DNA from: Blastocatellia bacterium
GTDB lineage: Bacteria; Acidobacteriota; Blastocatellia; Pyrinomonadales; Pyrinomonadaceae
NCBI GenBank assembly: GCA_003168335.1
Contig: PMSM01000014.1
Location: forward strand, 1-64,000
Reading direction: 5' to 3'
DNA length: 64,000 bases
Positions 41,407 to 50,552 of the stretch are shown here, one piece after another. Positions within the stretch are counted from its first letter, which is position 1, and every line of letters starts with the position of its first letter. The notes under the pieces were generated by a model that saw only the letters and a list, made by a program, of their open reading frames with translations, was not told the DNA's origin and did not search any database. The translations under genes were made by a program, and so were the position numbers.

Positions 41407-42609
41407 ATGAAAACAAATTACATCAGTCGGTTCGGTATGTCGCTCGTAATCGGCGCGGTTGCTTTATTAGCCATGAGCGGAGCAGCGAACGCGCAAGGCC
41501 GCGGGGATCGGCAGCCACGGCAAAAAGACAAGGACACCCAACCGCAGGCCCAGTCCCAACAGCCGCAGCGTCAATCGCGGCAGAGTAATAATCAGCAACA
41601 GCAGCAACAGCAGGGCCAGCAGCAACGACAAGTTCAGAATCAGCAACGGCAAGCTCAGGACCAGCAAAGACAGACACAACAGGGACAGCAGCGCGATGAG
41701 CAGCGCCGCATTGCCGACCAACAGCAACGACAAGTCCAGGATCAGCAAAGGCAAACGCAACAGCGTCAGCAGCAACAACAGCAGCAGCAACAGAGCCAGG
41801 ACCAGCGTCGCGTCTCCGATCAGCAACAGCGCCAGGCCAATACCCAGCCTCGTTACGCTGACCAGCAAGGGCAACTCGAACAGCAACGGCAAGCTCAGCA
41901 AGCCCAGCGCGCGACGCAACAGCGTCAGTCGCAGCAGCGTGTAAATGACCAGCAGCAGCGACAGGTACGCAACACGCAGAACCGCAACGGGCAGAATCAA
42001 GCTCAACAGGGAGCATGGTCCAACCAGCAGCGCGACCAGTGGCGTCGTCAAGAGCAGCAGTCCTGGCGTCAACGCGAGTCGCAGTTTCGCTCCAGCCAGT
42101 CTCAACGCAATCAAGCATGGTGGCAACAGCGCCAGGTATTCCTGCAACAACAAAGGCGCAGCAATCAGTGGCGTTTCGAACAAAGCTATTGGCAGCGCCT
42201 GCGCCAGGACCAGTTGAGGTTGCAGAACTTTTCTTATTACGATTACGGCACGCCAATCTATGGTTACAATCGCGGGGGACAGTTCTATCAGCTAAACCAG
42301 TATGGCGCTGATTTACTGAGACGCGCAGTCGATTCAGGTTACGAGGAAGGTTTTCGCGCGGGCCAGGCGGATCGTCAGGACAGTTGGCAATTCGATCCAG
42401 AGAACTGCGACGCGTTTCAGGATGCCAGTTATGGTTACGACGGATACTATGTCGACGTTGCCGAGTATCAGAACTACTTTCGCGAAGGTTTTCGCCGGGG
42501 CTATGAAGACGGCTACTACGGCCGCAACCAGTACGGAACCTACTCGAACGGTAGGTACAGTATCCTTGGCGACGTCTTGAACCTGATCCTGGATCTCAGG
42601 CGGTTCTAG
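41407..42609 (+). CDS. Secreted glutamine-rich disordered protein with folded C-terminus
   Basis: A 400-residue protein. Residues 1-29 are a signal peptide (LVIGAVALLAMSGAANAQG). About residues 30-250 are dominated by Gln, Arg, Asn and Ser with runs of Q and repeats such as DQQRQ; such regions form disordered or aggregating segments. Residues about 275-400 are different and Tyr/Gly-rich, with two related blocks, SGYEEGFRAGQADRQ and EGFRRGYEDGYYG. Several frames on the other strand are open only because of the biased codons. A prion-like or envelope structural role is possible but unproven. A terminator follows. Confidence 0.75.
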   Translation: MKTNYISRFGMSLVIGAVALLAMSGAANAQGRGDRQPRQKDKDTQPQAQSQQPQRQSRQSNNQQQQQQQGQQQRQVQNQQRQAQDQQRQTQQGQQRDEQRRIADQQQRQVQDQQRQTQQRQQQQQQQQQSQDQRRVSDQQQRQANTQPRYADQQGQLEQQRQAQQAQRATQQRQSQQRVNDQQQRQVRNTQNRNGQNQAQQGAWSNQQRDQWRRQEQQSWRQRESQFRSSQSQRNQAWWQQRQVFLQQQRRSNQWRFEQSYWQRLRQDQLRLQNFSYYDYGTPIYGYNRGGQFYQLNQYGADLLRRAVDSGYEEGFRAGQADRQDSWQFDPENCDAFQDASYGYDGYYVDVAEYQNYFREGFRRGYEDGYYGRNQYGTYSNGRYSILGDVLNLILDLRRF

Positions 42610-42640
42610 AAATAAGGGGAGTAGCCCGACGCTAACATTG

Positions 42641-42676
42641 AGGCTCGGTTTCGCTAACTGCGGAGCCGAGCCTTTT
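42641..42676 (+). terminator. Terminator of the Gln-rich protein gene
   Basis: AGGCTCGG (42641-42648) pairs with CCGAGCC (42666-42672), followed by TTTTC; about 32 bases after the stop. Confidence 0.75.
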
Positions 42677-42799
42677 CAATTGACACAGCCATCGCAATCT
42701 ATGCAACAGACGCAACTGAGAAAATCACCAGGAGGTATAGGGTTCGGGATCGCGTTAGTTAATTAGTCCGGCTTGAATTCTGGTTACGAGGAACCAGCC

Positions 42800-43930
42800 C
42801 TAAGGCACGGTATCAGAGGCAACTTCCGATGGATCGCTCAGGTTGCCGGCGTTATCAATGGCGATCACGTAGTAGTAGTACGTCTTGCCCGACTCGACGT
42901 TGTCATCGGCGAAGGTAGTCCTGGTATACAGAGTGGGAGTCAGCTTCGTCCATTTGTCTTTTGGCAGATTTGGATCAGTCGAACGATAGAGATAGTAACC
43001 CGCCAAGTCCGGTTCGGAATTCGCCACCCAGAAGATCGAGAGTCTTCCTGGTCCGGGGCCGATGGAAAGCTTTTCAGGCGGAGCCGGCGGGTAAGTATCA
43101 ACCGGCGCGAACAGGATGTTGTTGGAGTTGAGACTTTCAACCGGCTTGCCTTCAGTGCCCAGCGATACTGACCTAACCGCATAGTTGTACTTCTCGCCGA
43201 ACTTGAAGGTTTTGTCCTGATACTGAGTAGCTGTGATGGGCTCCTGGTTCAGCGGATTCTGCCCCGATGCCGGTTGTCCGATCCTGGTCCGATAGATGTT
43301 GTAACCGAGCAGGTTGACGGGCGTGGAGAGGTCGGTGTTTGTCTTTGGCGGCTCCCAGGTAATGGTGTTCGCCGTTTCCGAGTACTCCTTGCCGGTCTTG
43401 ATAATCGTCGGCGGCGCCGCGACTTTGGGTGCGGGCTCCATAAGGAAGAAGTTTGAGAAGGCCGCCCGCTGACCGGCGGAGTTAACGTACCGGACCGCAT
43501 AGCGTAGCCGGGCGGGTTCGCCCCCCAACTCGAGGGTGTCAGTATAGGTGAGATTCTCGCCGGCCTTCTTTATCTCGTCATAGGTAACTGAACCAATCAG
43601 ATTTGCCCGAGCAGCGAACTCTTCCTCAGTCATGGACAACGGTGCGTGGGGCTTTTCGGCGACGCGATAGACATCAACCCGGCGGATGCTTTGGACGCTG
43701 CCTTCGCCGGCATTGCGCGGCGGCGCCGGCCAGCTCAGGATCACCTGATTCCCGCGCTGTGCGCCGGACAAGTTTTCAGTTCGCTGTGGAATTCTCTCGA
43801 CCGGGGGCAGAGGAGGTCTTCGTTTCCCGCACGTTGGCGCCATGGACAGCGCCGAGACCGCAAGGACCAACAGCAAATGGCGGGCGGTTGATTTACGCTT
43901 TGATCGGGCAGTTGGTTGCGGTGCGGGCAC
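42800..43930 (-). CDS. Exported protein with fibronectin type III repeats
   Basis: A 376-residue protein. The N-terminal export signal (LLLVLAVSALSMAPTCG) ends near a Cys and may be a lipoprotein signal, although its last residues are not a canonical lipobox. At least three FN3-like units follow; clear ends are YAVRYVNSAGQRAAFS, YNYAVRSVSLGTEGKPVES, and TYYYYVIAIDNAGNLSDPSEV. It lies 29 bases downstream of hslU and may share its transcript. Binding of envelope partners is plausible. Confidence 0.75.
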   Translation of the reverse strand: MPAPQPTARSKRKSTARHLLLVLAVSALSMAPTCGKRRPPLPPVERIPQRTENLSGAQRGNQVILSWPAPPRNAGEGSVQSIRRVDVYRVAEKPHAPLSMTEEEFAARANLIGSVTYDEIKKAGENLTYTDTLELGGEPARLRYAVRYVNSAGQRAAFSNFFLMEPAPKVAAPPTIIKTGKEYSETANTITWEPPKTNTDLSTPVNLLGYNIYRTRIGQPASGQNPLNQEPITATQYQDKTFKFGEKYNYAVRSVSLGTEGKPVESLNSNNILFAPVDTYPPAPPEKLSIGPGPGRLSIFWVANSEPDLAGYYLYRSTDPNLPKDKWTKLTPTLYTRTTFADDNVESGKTYYYYVIAIDNAGNLSDPSEVASDTVP

Positions 43931-43959
43931 TGGAGTTTGGAGAATAGACTATGAAGTGA

Positions 43960-45396
43960 CTAAAGAATATAACGGCTTAGATCCTGATCTTTCACCGTAT
44001 CGGCGAGCATCAGTTCGACATATGCGGCATCGATCGTTTTGTTTTTTGGTTCCAGATCCGGCCCTTCGAAACTGATTTCGTCCAGCAGCCGTTCCATGAT
44101 TGTGTGCAGGCGCCGGGCGCCGATATCTTCCGTGTTTTGATTAACCCGCGCGGCAAAGTTGGCGACGGCGTCGATAGCATCTTTCGTGAACTCAAGCTTG
44201 ACGCCTTCAGTTTCCATCAACGCCAGATATTGCTTTACCAGCGAATTTTTCGGCTCTACCAGGATTCGTTTAAAATCTTCGATCGTCAGCGATTCAAGTT
44301 CAACCCGAATCGGAAAGCGACCCTGCAGTTCCGGGATTAGATCCGACGGTTTGGAAACATGAAACGCTCCCGCAGCCACGAACAGGATGTGATCGGTGCG
44401 CACCATTCCATAACGCGTGTTTACCGTCGTGCCTTCGACAATCGGCAGAATGTCGCGTTGCACGCCTTCGCGCGAAACGTCCGGGCCATGGCCTGACTCG
44501 CGGCCGGCGATCTTGTCGATCTCATCCAGGAAGATAATGCCCGATGATTCGACCCGCTCCAATGCCGCGCGCGCCACTGCGTCCATGTCGATCAGCCGCT
44601 CTTCCTCTTCCTGCATGAGATATTCCATCGCTTCGTCGACGCGCATCTTGCGGCGTTTGCTGCGCCCCTGAAACATGTTGCCGAGCATGTCCTTCATGTT
44701 GATGCCCATCTCTTCGACGCCCATGGGCCCGGCAAATTCGATCGTGGGAAAGTTCTTCTCGCGCACTTCCATCTCGACCAGGCGGTTGTCGAGCTTGCCC
44801 GATCGAAGTTGCGTGCGCAGCTTTTCGCGCGTGCGCGCAAAGTTTTCGTCCTTGGGTTCGGAATCCGGAACCAGGACGGGAGCGGTTGTTTCGCCCGAAT
44901 CGAAATCAAAGAGGGGACTAGTCGACGAAGACTTGGGTGGCGGCAGCAGAATATCGAGGATACGCTCTTCAACGTTCAGTTCAGCCTTGTCCGTGATCTC
45001 TTCGATCTTCTCCTGCCGCGTCATCTCAACCGCGATTTCGGTGAGGTCGCGAATCATGCTTTCAACGTCACGGCCCACGTATCCAACTTCAGTGAACTTT
45101 GACGCTTCGACTTTCAGGAAAGGCGAGTTCGACATCCGCGCCAGGCGTCGCGCGATCTCCGTTTTGCCGACGCCGGTCGAGCCAATCATGATTATGTTCT
45201 TTGGAATCACGTCAGCGGCGAGATCGGCCGGGAGCTTTTTGCGGCGCACGCGGTTTCGCAGCGCAATCGCCACGGCGCGCTTCGCGGCATTCTGTCCGAC
45301 GACGTGCTTATCGAGGGCGGCCACGATTTGCCGTGGCGTCATCTCATCCAGATGCGCCTCTTGCTCTTCCGTTTCACCTGCCAGGTAGATAACCAT
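43960..45396 (-). CDS. hslU: ATP-dependent protease ATPase subunit HslU
   Basis: A 478-residue AAA+ unfoldase that feeds HslV. Walker A is [14 protein letters not shown], the pore loop is GYVGRD, Walker B is [12 protein letters not shown], and the C-terminus has [27 protein letters not shown] and ends in SRYIL. The inserted I domain (about residues 110-235) carries a lower-complexity stretch. An ATG at MTPRQIV (45342) may be the true start; the frame opens at 45396. It follows hslV by about 86 bases. Confidence 0.93.
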   Translation of the reverse strand: MVIYLAGETEEQEAHLDEMTPRQIVAALDKHVVGQNAAKRAVAIALRNRVRRKKLPADLAADVIPKNIIMIGSTGVGKTEIARRLARMSNSPFLKVEASKFTEVGYVGRDVESMIRDLTEIAVEMTRQEKIEEITDKAELNVEERILDILLPPPKSSSTSPLFDFDSGETTAPVLVPDSEPKDENFARTREKLRTQLRSGKLDNRLVEMEVREKNFPTIEFAGPMGVEEMGINMKDMLGNMFQGRSKRRKMRVDEAMEYLMQEEEERLIDMDAVARAALERVESSGIIFLDEIDKIAGRESGHGPDVSREGVQRDILPIVEGTTVNTRYGMVRTDHILFVAAGAFHVSKPSDLIPELQGRFPIRVELESLTIEDFKRILVEPKNSLVKQYLALMETEGVKLEFTKDAIDAVANFAARVNQNTEDIGARRLHTIMERLLDEISFEGPDLEPKNKTIDAAYVELMLADTVKDQDLSRYIL

Positions 45397-45482
45397 TGTC
45401 TAAGTCAAAACCAGTAAACGATAAGATGCTTTGGAAAGTGTCGACGGCCAACTCTTCAGAACAACCTTGAATTGCGGACGGT

Positions 45483-46031
45483 TCACAGTTCTTCAATCAC
45501 AATATTAGAGTTACTGTAGATGCAGATGTCGCCGGCGATCCGCATTGCCTCAAGGGCGATCTCGCGCGCAGACAATTGCGTGTTGGCCACCAAAGCTCGC
45601 GCGGCCGCCAGCGCATAAGAACCACCCGAACCGATAGCCAGCACACCGTCGTCCGGCGAGATCACATCGCCGTTGCCGGAGAGCAGGAACGAACTCTTTT
45701 CATCGGCCACTACCAGCAACGCCTCCAAATGCCGGAGAACCTTATCGGTCCGCCATTCCTTGCTCAGCTCGATCGCCCCGCGCTCCAGGTTGCCGTGGTA
45801 TTGTTCAAGCTTTCCCTCAAAGCGCGTCAGCAGCGAAAACGCGTCGCCCGTAGCGCCGGCGAATCCGGCGAGAATCTTGTCGTTATAAAGCCGGCGCACC
45901 TTTCTGGCGCTGGCCTTCATGACGGTTTCGCCCACCGTAACCTGGCCGTCGCCGGCCATCGCTACCCGTCCGTCACGCCGCACCAGCAACACGGTCGTGC
46001 TACGCACCTGCAAAGAGTTTTTTCTGCTCAT
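45483..46031 (-). CDS. hslV: ATP-dependent protease proteolytic subunit HslV
   Basis: A threonine protease of the proteasome-related HslVU complex. Motifs are [24 protein letters not shown] (active Thr near the N-terminus), [18 protein letters not shown], and [24 protein letters not shown]. About 182 residues from the ATG at 46031, leaving a short leader of ten or so residues before the Thr. Upstream frame to 46073 lacks support. Confidence 0.92.
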   Translation of the reverse strand: MSRKNSLQVRSTTVLLVRRDGRVAMAGDGQVTVGETVMKASARKVRRLYNDKILAGFAGATGDAFSLLTRFEGKLEQYHGNLERGAIELSKEWRTDKVLRHLEALLVVADEKSSFLLSGNGDVISPDDGVLAIGSGGSYALAAARALVANTQLSAREIALEAMRIAGDICIYSNSNIVIEEL

Positions 46032-46200
46032 CGATGAAAGAGCACTATAGGAACTCGCGCGAAGATTAGTCAAGCGATGCGCCTGAGAGTGTGCGATACT
46101 CGCAAACGTTTGTAAGCGTGTCGTGATTGGGAAGCTGCGATGCGTTTGCGCTATTATGAATCGAGTTTTGAGTCGCGGTTCTGAGGGCTACGGGGATCGA

Positions 46201-46974
46201 ATGAAATCACAGATACGACCGCGCATTGGGATCACGATGCGCCTGGAACTGGAAACGAATCGATTCTATCTCGCGAGATATTACAGCGAGGCTGTCGAAG
46301 CCGCGGGGGGTCTGCCGGTCCACATTCCCTTGATCCCGCGCCCGGATTTCATCCGAGGCGTCATGGTCGATCTCGATGGCCTGCTGCTTCCCGGGAGCAA
46401 TTCCGATATTGATCCATTGCGCTACGGACGAGAGCCGCACCCGCAACTCGGCCCGGTGCACCCTGAAAAGGACGAAACGGATCTGCTGGCGCTGGCTGAG
46501 ATCGAAGACCGCGCGATGCCTGTCTTGGCCATCTGCTTTGGCGCCCAGTCTTTGAATGTGTCACGCGGTGGTACCTTAATTCAGGACATCGTCAGTCAGC
46601 ATCCCAACGCCATCAAGCACGAGCAGGGCGCGCCGCGCGATCGTCACTCGCACCGTGTGCGGCTGCTGGAGGACAGCATCCTGGGACAATTGGCCGGCAC
46701 CGAAAGCGCCCCGGTCAACAGCCATCACCATCAGGCGATTGAAATGCTTGGTAGAGACTTGGTGGCGACGGCATGGGCGCCGGATGGTATCGTCGAGGCG
46801 CTCGAGGATCCGCGGAGCGATCGATTTGTGATGGGCGTGCAATGGCACCCGGAACTCGGTTGGGAGCAGGACGCGTTGTCGCGATCTCTTTTCAATCGAT
46901 TCGTTGTTGAGGCGCGCGCGTACGCAAGCAGCAAGACCCGTCAGGGCGATGCTGCCACAGCTGCAAGCTTGTAG
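46201..46974 (+). CDS. Class I glutamine amidotransferase-like peptidase C26
   Basis: A gamma-glutamyl hydrolase-like protein of about 257 residues from the ATG giving [14 protein letters not shown]. The nucleophile motif is [17 protein letters not shown] (Cys), and the distal His/Glu is [10 protein letters not shown]. Related PuuD enzymes cleave gamma-glutamyl-GABA. It is first of three close plus-strand genes with an SDR and a NamZ-like protein, a grouping that may deal with cell-wall or gamma-glutamyl peptide turnover. Confidence 0.85.
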   Translation: MKSQIRPRIGITMRLELETNRFYLARYYSEAVEAAGGLPVHIPLIPRPDFIRGVMVDLDGLLLPGSNSDIDPLRYGREPHPQLGPVHPEKDETDLLALAEIEDRAMPVLAICFGAQSLNVSRGGTLIQDIVSQHPNAIKHEQGAPRDRHSHRVRLLEDSILGQLAGTESAPVNSHHHQAIEMLGRDLVATAWAPDGIVEALEDPRSDRFVMGVQWHPELGWEQDALSRSLFNRFVVEARAYASSKTRQGDAATAASL

Positions 46975-47009
46975 AAGAAAGGGCAATAAGCCGCCTGGAA
47001 GAAACTACC

Positions 47010-47795
47010 TTGGACTCTTCGCCATTCCTGATTGCTTCATTGAACCTGAAAGACCGCGTCGCGCTGGTCACCGGGGGGTCACGCGGTATTGGGCGCGCTG
47101 CGGTGGATTGCTTTGCGAAGCTCGGCGCCAATGTTGTCATCAATTATGTTAGAGATGAGGGCGCGGCTTCGGATACAGTCAAGACTGCCGAGTGTTCTGG
47201 TGTGAAGGCACTCGCCGTTCAGGCTGATGTGTCGCGCGTCGATCAGGCTCAGCGCCTGATCCAAGAAGCTGTCAATCGTTTTGAACGCATCGATTTCCTT
47301 GTCTGCAATGCCGGCATTTGGGAAGGTGGAGCGGTTGATGAGCTAAGCGAGGCCGCCTGGGACCGAACGATGGATTTAAACCTCAAGGGGACGTGGGCCG
47401 CTTGTCGCGCCGCCGTCCCGCACATGAAGGCCGGAGGATTCGGGCGCATCGTTATCGTCAGTTCAACCGCCGGACAGAGGGGGGAAGCTAACGTTTCGAA
47501 CTACGCGGCTTCAAAAGGTGGGCAGATTTCTTTTACCAAGTCGCTGGCAGCGGAACTCGCGCCGTTTGGCATCAATGTCAACGCAGTTGCGCCGGGATGG
47601 GTCGAGACCGACATGTGCGCGGACGTGTTTGAGGACCCGAGCTTTCGGAAGTCGATTGAAGACTCGATTCCCGTCGGCCGCGTGGCCACGCCGGCGGACA
47701 TCGGATGGCCAATTGTTTTTCTGTGCAGCGAATGGGCCCGGCACATTAACGGCGAGATCCTTAACGTCAACGGCGGGTCGGTCTTATGCGGTTAA
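47010..47795 (+). CDS. Short-chain dehydrogenase/reductase (FabG-like)
   Basis: A 261-residue classical SDR. Cofactor motif VTGGSRGIGRAAVD, then NAGIWEGG, the catalytic VSSTAGQRGE...YAASKGG with Tyr and Lys, and NAVAPGWVETDM. It could act in fatty acid or other reductive steps. A TTG start is likely since no ATG lies at the proper N-terminus. The next gene begins 16 bases after its stop. Confidence 0.85.
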   Translation: MDSSPFLIASLNLKDRVALVTGGSRGIGRAAVDCFAKLGANVVINYVRDEGAASDTVKTAECSGVKALAVQADVSRVDQAQRLIQEAVNRFERIDFLVCNAGIWEGGAVDELSEAAWDRTMDLNLKGTWAACRAAVPHMKAGGFGRIVIVSSTAGQRGEANVSNYAASKGGQISFTKSLAAELAPFGINVNAVAPGWVETDMCADVFEDPSFRKSIEDSIPVGRVATPADIGWPIVFLCSEWARHINGEILNVNGGSVLCG

Positions 47796-47811
47796 CTTTG
47801 ATGGGATTGAA

Positions 47812-48996
47812 ATGACGAAGGGTACGCAACCGATCACACTGGGTGTCGAAAGACTGCTCAGTGAAAAGATTGACTTGCTGCGCGGCGCGCGGATTGGCCT
47901 GGTATGTAATCAGGCTTCAGTTGATCACGCCTTTCACCATGTCGCCGACGTCTTTCACCAGCACCCCGACGTCAACCTTACCGCGCTGTTCGGACCGCAG
48001 CACGGCATTCGTGGGGATGTTCAGGACAATATGATTGAGACAGGTCATGCGATCGATCGAAAGACCGGCCTTCCCATCTATTCGCTCTACAGCGAGACCC
48101 GCGAGCCAACAGCCGAAATGTTGCGCGACGTGGATATCATCGTTTTTGATTTGCAGGATGTGGGCACTCGCATTTACACGTTCGTTTACACGTTGGCCAA
48201 TTGCATGCGCGCGGCAAAGAAGTTAGGCAAGAAGGTGATCGCGTGTGACCGGCCGAACCCTATCGGCGGGAGCAAAGTCGCCGGCGTGGTTTTGGATCCG
48301 GCCTGCGCTTCATTCGTGGGCCAGTTTCCGATCTCCACGCGCCACGGCATGACCGTCTGCGAACTCGGGCGCATGTTCAATGAACACTTCGGCATCGGTT
48401 GTGATCTGGAATGCGTAACGATGTCGGGATGGGCACGCCAGCTTTGGTACGACGAAACAAACGGGCCGTGGGTCCTGCCTTCGCCGAACATACCGACGAT
48501 CGATACGACCGTTGTATTCCCCGCAACCGTCCATCTCGAGGGTACGCAGATGTCCGAAGGTCGGGGAACTACGAAGCCATTTGAGTTTGCAGGGGCGCCT
48601 TACATAAATGCCGAGGAATTCGCCGGGACTCTGGCCGAGTTCAAATTCCCCGGTGTTTACTTCCGCGCCTGTGGGTTCATGCCCACATTTCAGAAGCACG
48701 CCGGACAAGCCTGTGGCGGCATCCAAATTCACGTGACTGACCGCGAAACATTTGAGCCAACGATCGCCGGAATCGCGATCGTCAAAACTGCATTCGATAT
48801 GTATGGCGCTCACTTTCGCTGGAAGGATCCGCCGTACGAATATGAATATGATCGCAATCCTTTCGATCTCATTTCGGGCACATCAAAAGTTCGCGAGGCA
48901 ATCGAGCGAGGAGATTCGTTGGACTCTATTCAGGCGTCCTGGGAGACGCCGTTGGCAGAATTCAAGCGGCTGCGCGAACAGTTTCTCCTTTATTAA
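47812..48996 (+). CDS. Exo-beta-N-acetylmuramidase NamZ-like (DUF1343)
   Basis: A 394-residue protein from ATG at 47812; the longer open frame overlapping the SDR gene is shadow. DUF1343 blocks are GLVCNQASVDHAFHHVADVF, ALFGPQHGIRG, IVFDLQDVGTRIYTFVYTLANCM and CDRPNPIGGSKVAG. Characterised NamZ enzymes release MurNAc from the non-reducing end of peptidoglycan fragments. No signal peptide was seen, so it may be cytosolic, in wall recycling. Confidence 0.85.
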   Translation: MTKGTQPITLGVERLLSEKIDLLRGARIGLVCNQASVDHAFHHVADVFHQHPDVNLTALFGPQHGIRGDVQDNMIETGHAIDRKTGLPIYSLYSETREPTAEMLRDVDIIVFDLQDVGTRIYTFVYTLANCMRAAKKLGKKVIACDRPNPIGGSKVAGVVLDPACASFVGQFPISTRHGMTVCELGRMFNEHFGIGCDLECVTMSGWARQLWYDETNGPWVLPSPNIPTIDTTVVFPATVHLEGTQMSEGRGTTKPFEFAGAPYINAEEFAGTLAEFKFPGVYFRACGFMPTFQKHAGQACGGIQIHVTDRETFEPTIAGIAIVKTAFDMYGAHFRWKDPPYEYEYDRNPFDLISGTSKVREAIERGDSLDSIQASWETPLAEFKRLREQFLLY

Positions 48997-49135
48997 TAGG
49001 GTAAGCAGTGGTAGAGCCGACAGCTAAAGCATTCATTCACATTGAAGAAGGCGGAATTTCGCCAGCTAATTGAACACCTTAAGATTGGTCCGGTCGCCGA
49101 GAGTACCTGAGGCGATTGATGAAGGGAGACTCTTC

Positions 49136-49561
49136 TTGGTCGCAAAGCAGATACGGCAAACTTCGAAAGTCGAAACCCCACCAAGAGCGTGGTTGTTTGG
49201 TCTGGCAGCATGGGCTGTCCCCGGGCTGGGGCACTTGCTGCAAAGAAGGTGGGCCCGGGCTCTCCTACTGGGCGGTGCGGTATGGGGAATGTTCTTGACC
49301 GGCCTGTGGCTGGGTGGGCATCTGTTCAGGGTTACCAGCAGCGATCAGGGCCTCTCAGCATTCCTCCAGTTATTACCTATGACCGCAAACGCAGGCGCGG
49401 GATTGCTCTACATCTTTTGTTGGTTAACGAACAGCGGTTTTGCCGACCACGCCCAGATGGTCACTTATGAATACGGCAACATGTTCCTGCTCGTAGCTGG
49501 CCTCCTTAACTACCTGGCCATGCTCGACGCCTTCGACATCGCCGCGGGGAGGAAGCAATGA
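49136..49561 (+). CDS. Multi-pass membrane protein (DUF6677-like)
   Basis: About 141 residues. The start is taken as TTG at 49136 with GAAGGGAGA before it. An N-terminal PPRAWLFGLAAWAVPGLGHLLQRRWARALLL block, common to DUF6677 and related proteins, precedes helices at about 50-68, 85-105 and 115-130. No known role. It overlaps the next small gene by four bases (ATGA). Confidence 0.7.
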   Translation: MVAKQIRQTSKVETPPRAWLFGLAAWAVPGLGHLLQRRWARALLLGGAVWGMFLTGLWLGGHLFRVTSSDQGLSAFLQLLPMTANAGAGLLYIFCWLTNSGFADHAQMVTYEYGNMFLLVAGLLNYLAMLDAFDIAAGRKQ

Positions 49562-49731
49562 GGCACCTGTTCTGGATGGTGGTATTCGCCGGGCTAACTG
49601 CGGTTGTCTTCGGAGCGGTGGCAAAAGGCACGGAACGCCAGCGGCTAATGTATGGCTTGAAGGTCCTTGGCGAGTTTATCTTCGTCGCGCTGGCTCTGGG
49701 CTGGATCCTCTACTTCTTACCCCTGCGTTAA
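49558..49731 (+). CDS. Small two-helix membrane protein
   Basis: 57 residues beginning MRHLFWMVVFAGLTAVV and ending LGWILYFLPLR. Two hydrophobic helices (about 3-19 and 37-54) surround a basic polar turn. Its start overlaps the previous stop in an ATGA junction and GGAGG lies just upstream, so translation is coupled. It is too short to be found by a 60-codon cut-off but looks real. Confidence 0.65.
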   Translation: MRHLFWMVVFAGLTAVVFGAVAKGTERQRLMYGLKVLGEFIFVALALGWILYFLPLR

Positions 49732-49759
49732 AGTGCTCTCTTAACGATCGGACCTATGC

Positions 49760-50506
49760 ATGGGGCTGGTTAACACAGATGCGATCGTGCTCCGCACGTA
49801 CAATCTGGCTGAAGCAGACCGCATAGCGGTTTGCCTCACGCGGAGTGCCGGCCTCGTGCGGGCTGTGGCCCGAGGCGCCAGACGGATGAAGAGTCGATTC
49901 GGCGCCGCCCTCGAACCGTTCACGCTGATCAGGATGGCCTTCTACGAAAAAGAGAATCGCGAACTTGTCTCAATTTCAAATGCTGAGATATTGAAGTCGC
50001 ACTTCGATCTTGCAGCACAACTTGAAGCGTCAGAGGTTTTGGCTTACATGGGCGAACTGGTGAGTGAGTTTGCTCCCCCTCACGAAGCTAACGAGAAACT
50101 GTTTCGAATGGTGGTCGCCTGTGTGGAAGCGCTGGAGACCTCGCCTGGGTCGACCCGCTTGGTATCCCGCTACTTTGAGGTTTGGTTGCTGCGGTTGGCC
50201 GGGCTATTTCCCGACGTGCGATCCTGTGCTGAGTGCGGGCGGCAGCTTGGTGAAAGCGACCCCGCCTGTCTGGATGTTGAGGTAAGCCCTCACTGTCAGA
50301 AGTGCAGCCGGGGTCCGGCTACGAGGTTGTTGCCCGAGACTCAGCGGACAGTCATGGCGACTCAGCGTCTTCCACCAGTCGATTTTGCAGTTACTTTCAA
50401 GGAGCTTTCGGAGCAATCGGAAGCTCAGCTGGCCGAGTTAACGCATAGGTTGATAGTCCGTGCCCTCGAGCGACGGCCGCGCACGTTGGTCGCTTCACCG
50501 CGGTAA
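49760..50506 (+). CDS. recO: DNA repair protein RecO
   Basis: 248 residues. N-terminal OB fold with NTDAIVLRTYNLAEADRIAV and GLVRAVARGARRMKSRFG; a helical middle; then a zinc-binding pair, CAECGRQ and CQKCSRG. RecO loads RecA with RecF/RecR at single-strand gaps. Standard length. The upstream frame is small and the following gene is on the same strand. Confidence 0.92.
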   Translation: MGLVNTDAIVLRTYNLAEADRIAVCLTRSAGLVRAVARGARRMKSRFGAALEPFTLIRMAFYEKENRELVSISNAEILKSHFDLAAQLEASEVLAYMGELVSEFAPPHEANEKLFRMVVACVEALETSPGSTRLVSRYFEVWLLRLAGLFPDVRSCAECGRQLGESDPACLDVEVSPHCQKCSRGPATRLLPETQRTVMATQRLPPVDFAVTFKELSEQSEAQLAELTHRLIVRALERRPRTLVASPR

Positions 50507-50552
50507 CTGCTCCGCCGCTGGAAACGTTAATGTAAGTCGAGAAGTCGGCATT

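Noticed and set aside
41423-42256. Antisense frames opposite the Gln-rich protein
   Set aside because: They stay open because of repeated CAG/CAA codons on the other strand; the protein signal is on the plus strand.
47518-47811. Long N-terminal extension of the NamZ-like protein
   Set aside because: It overlaps the C-terminal third of the SDR gene in another frame; family proteins start near the ATG at 47812.
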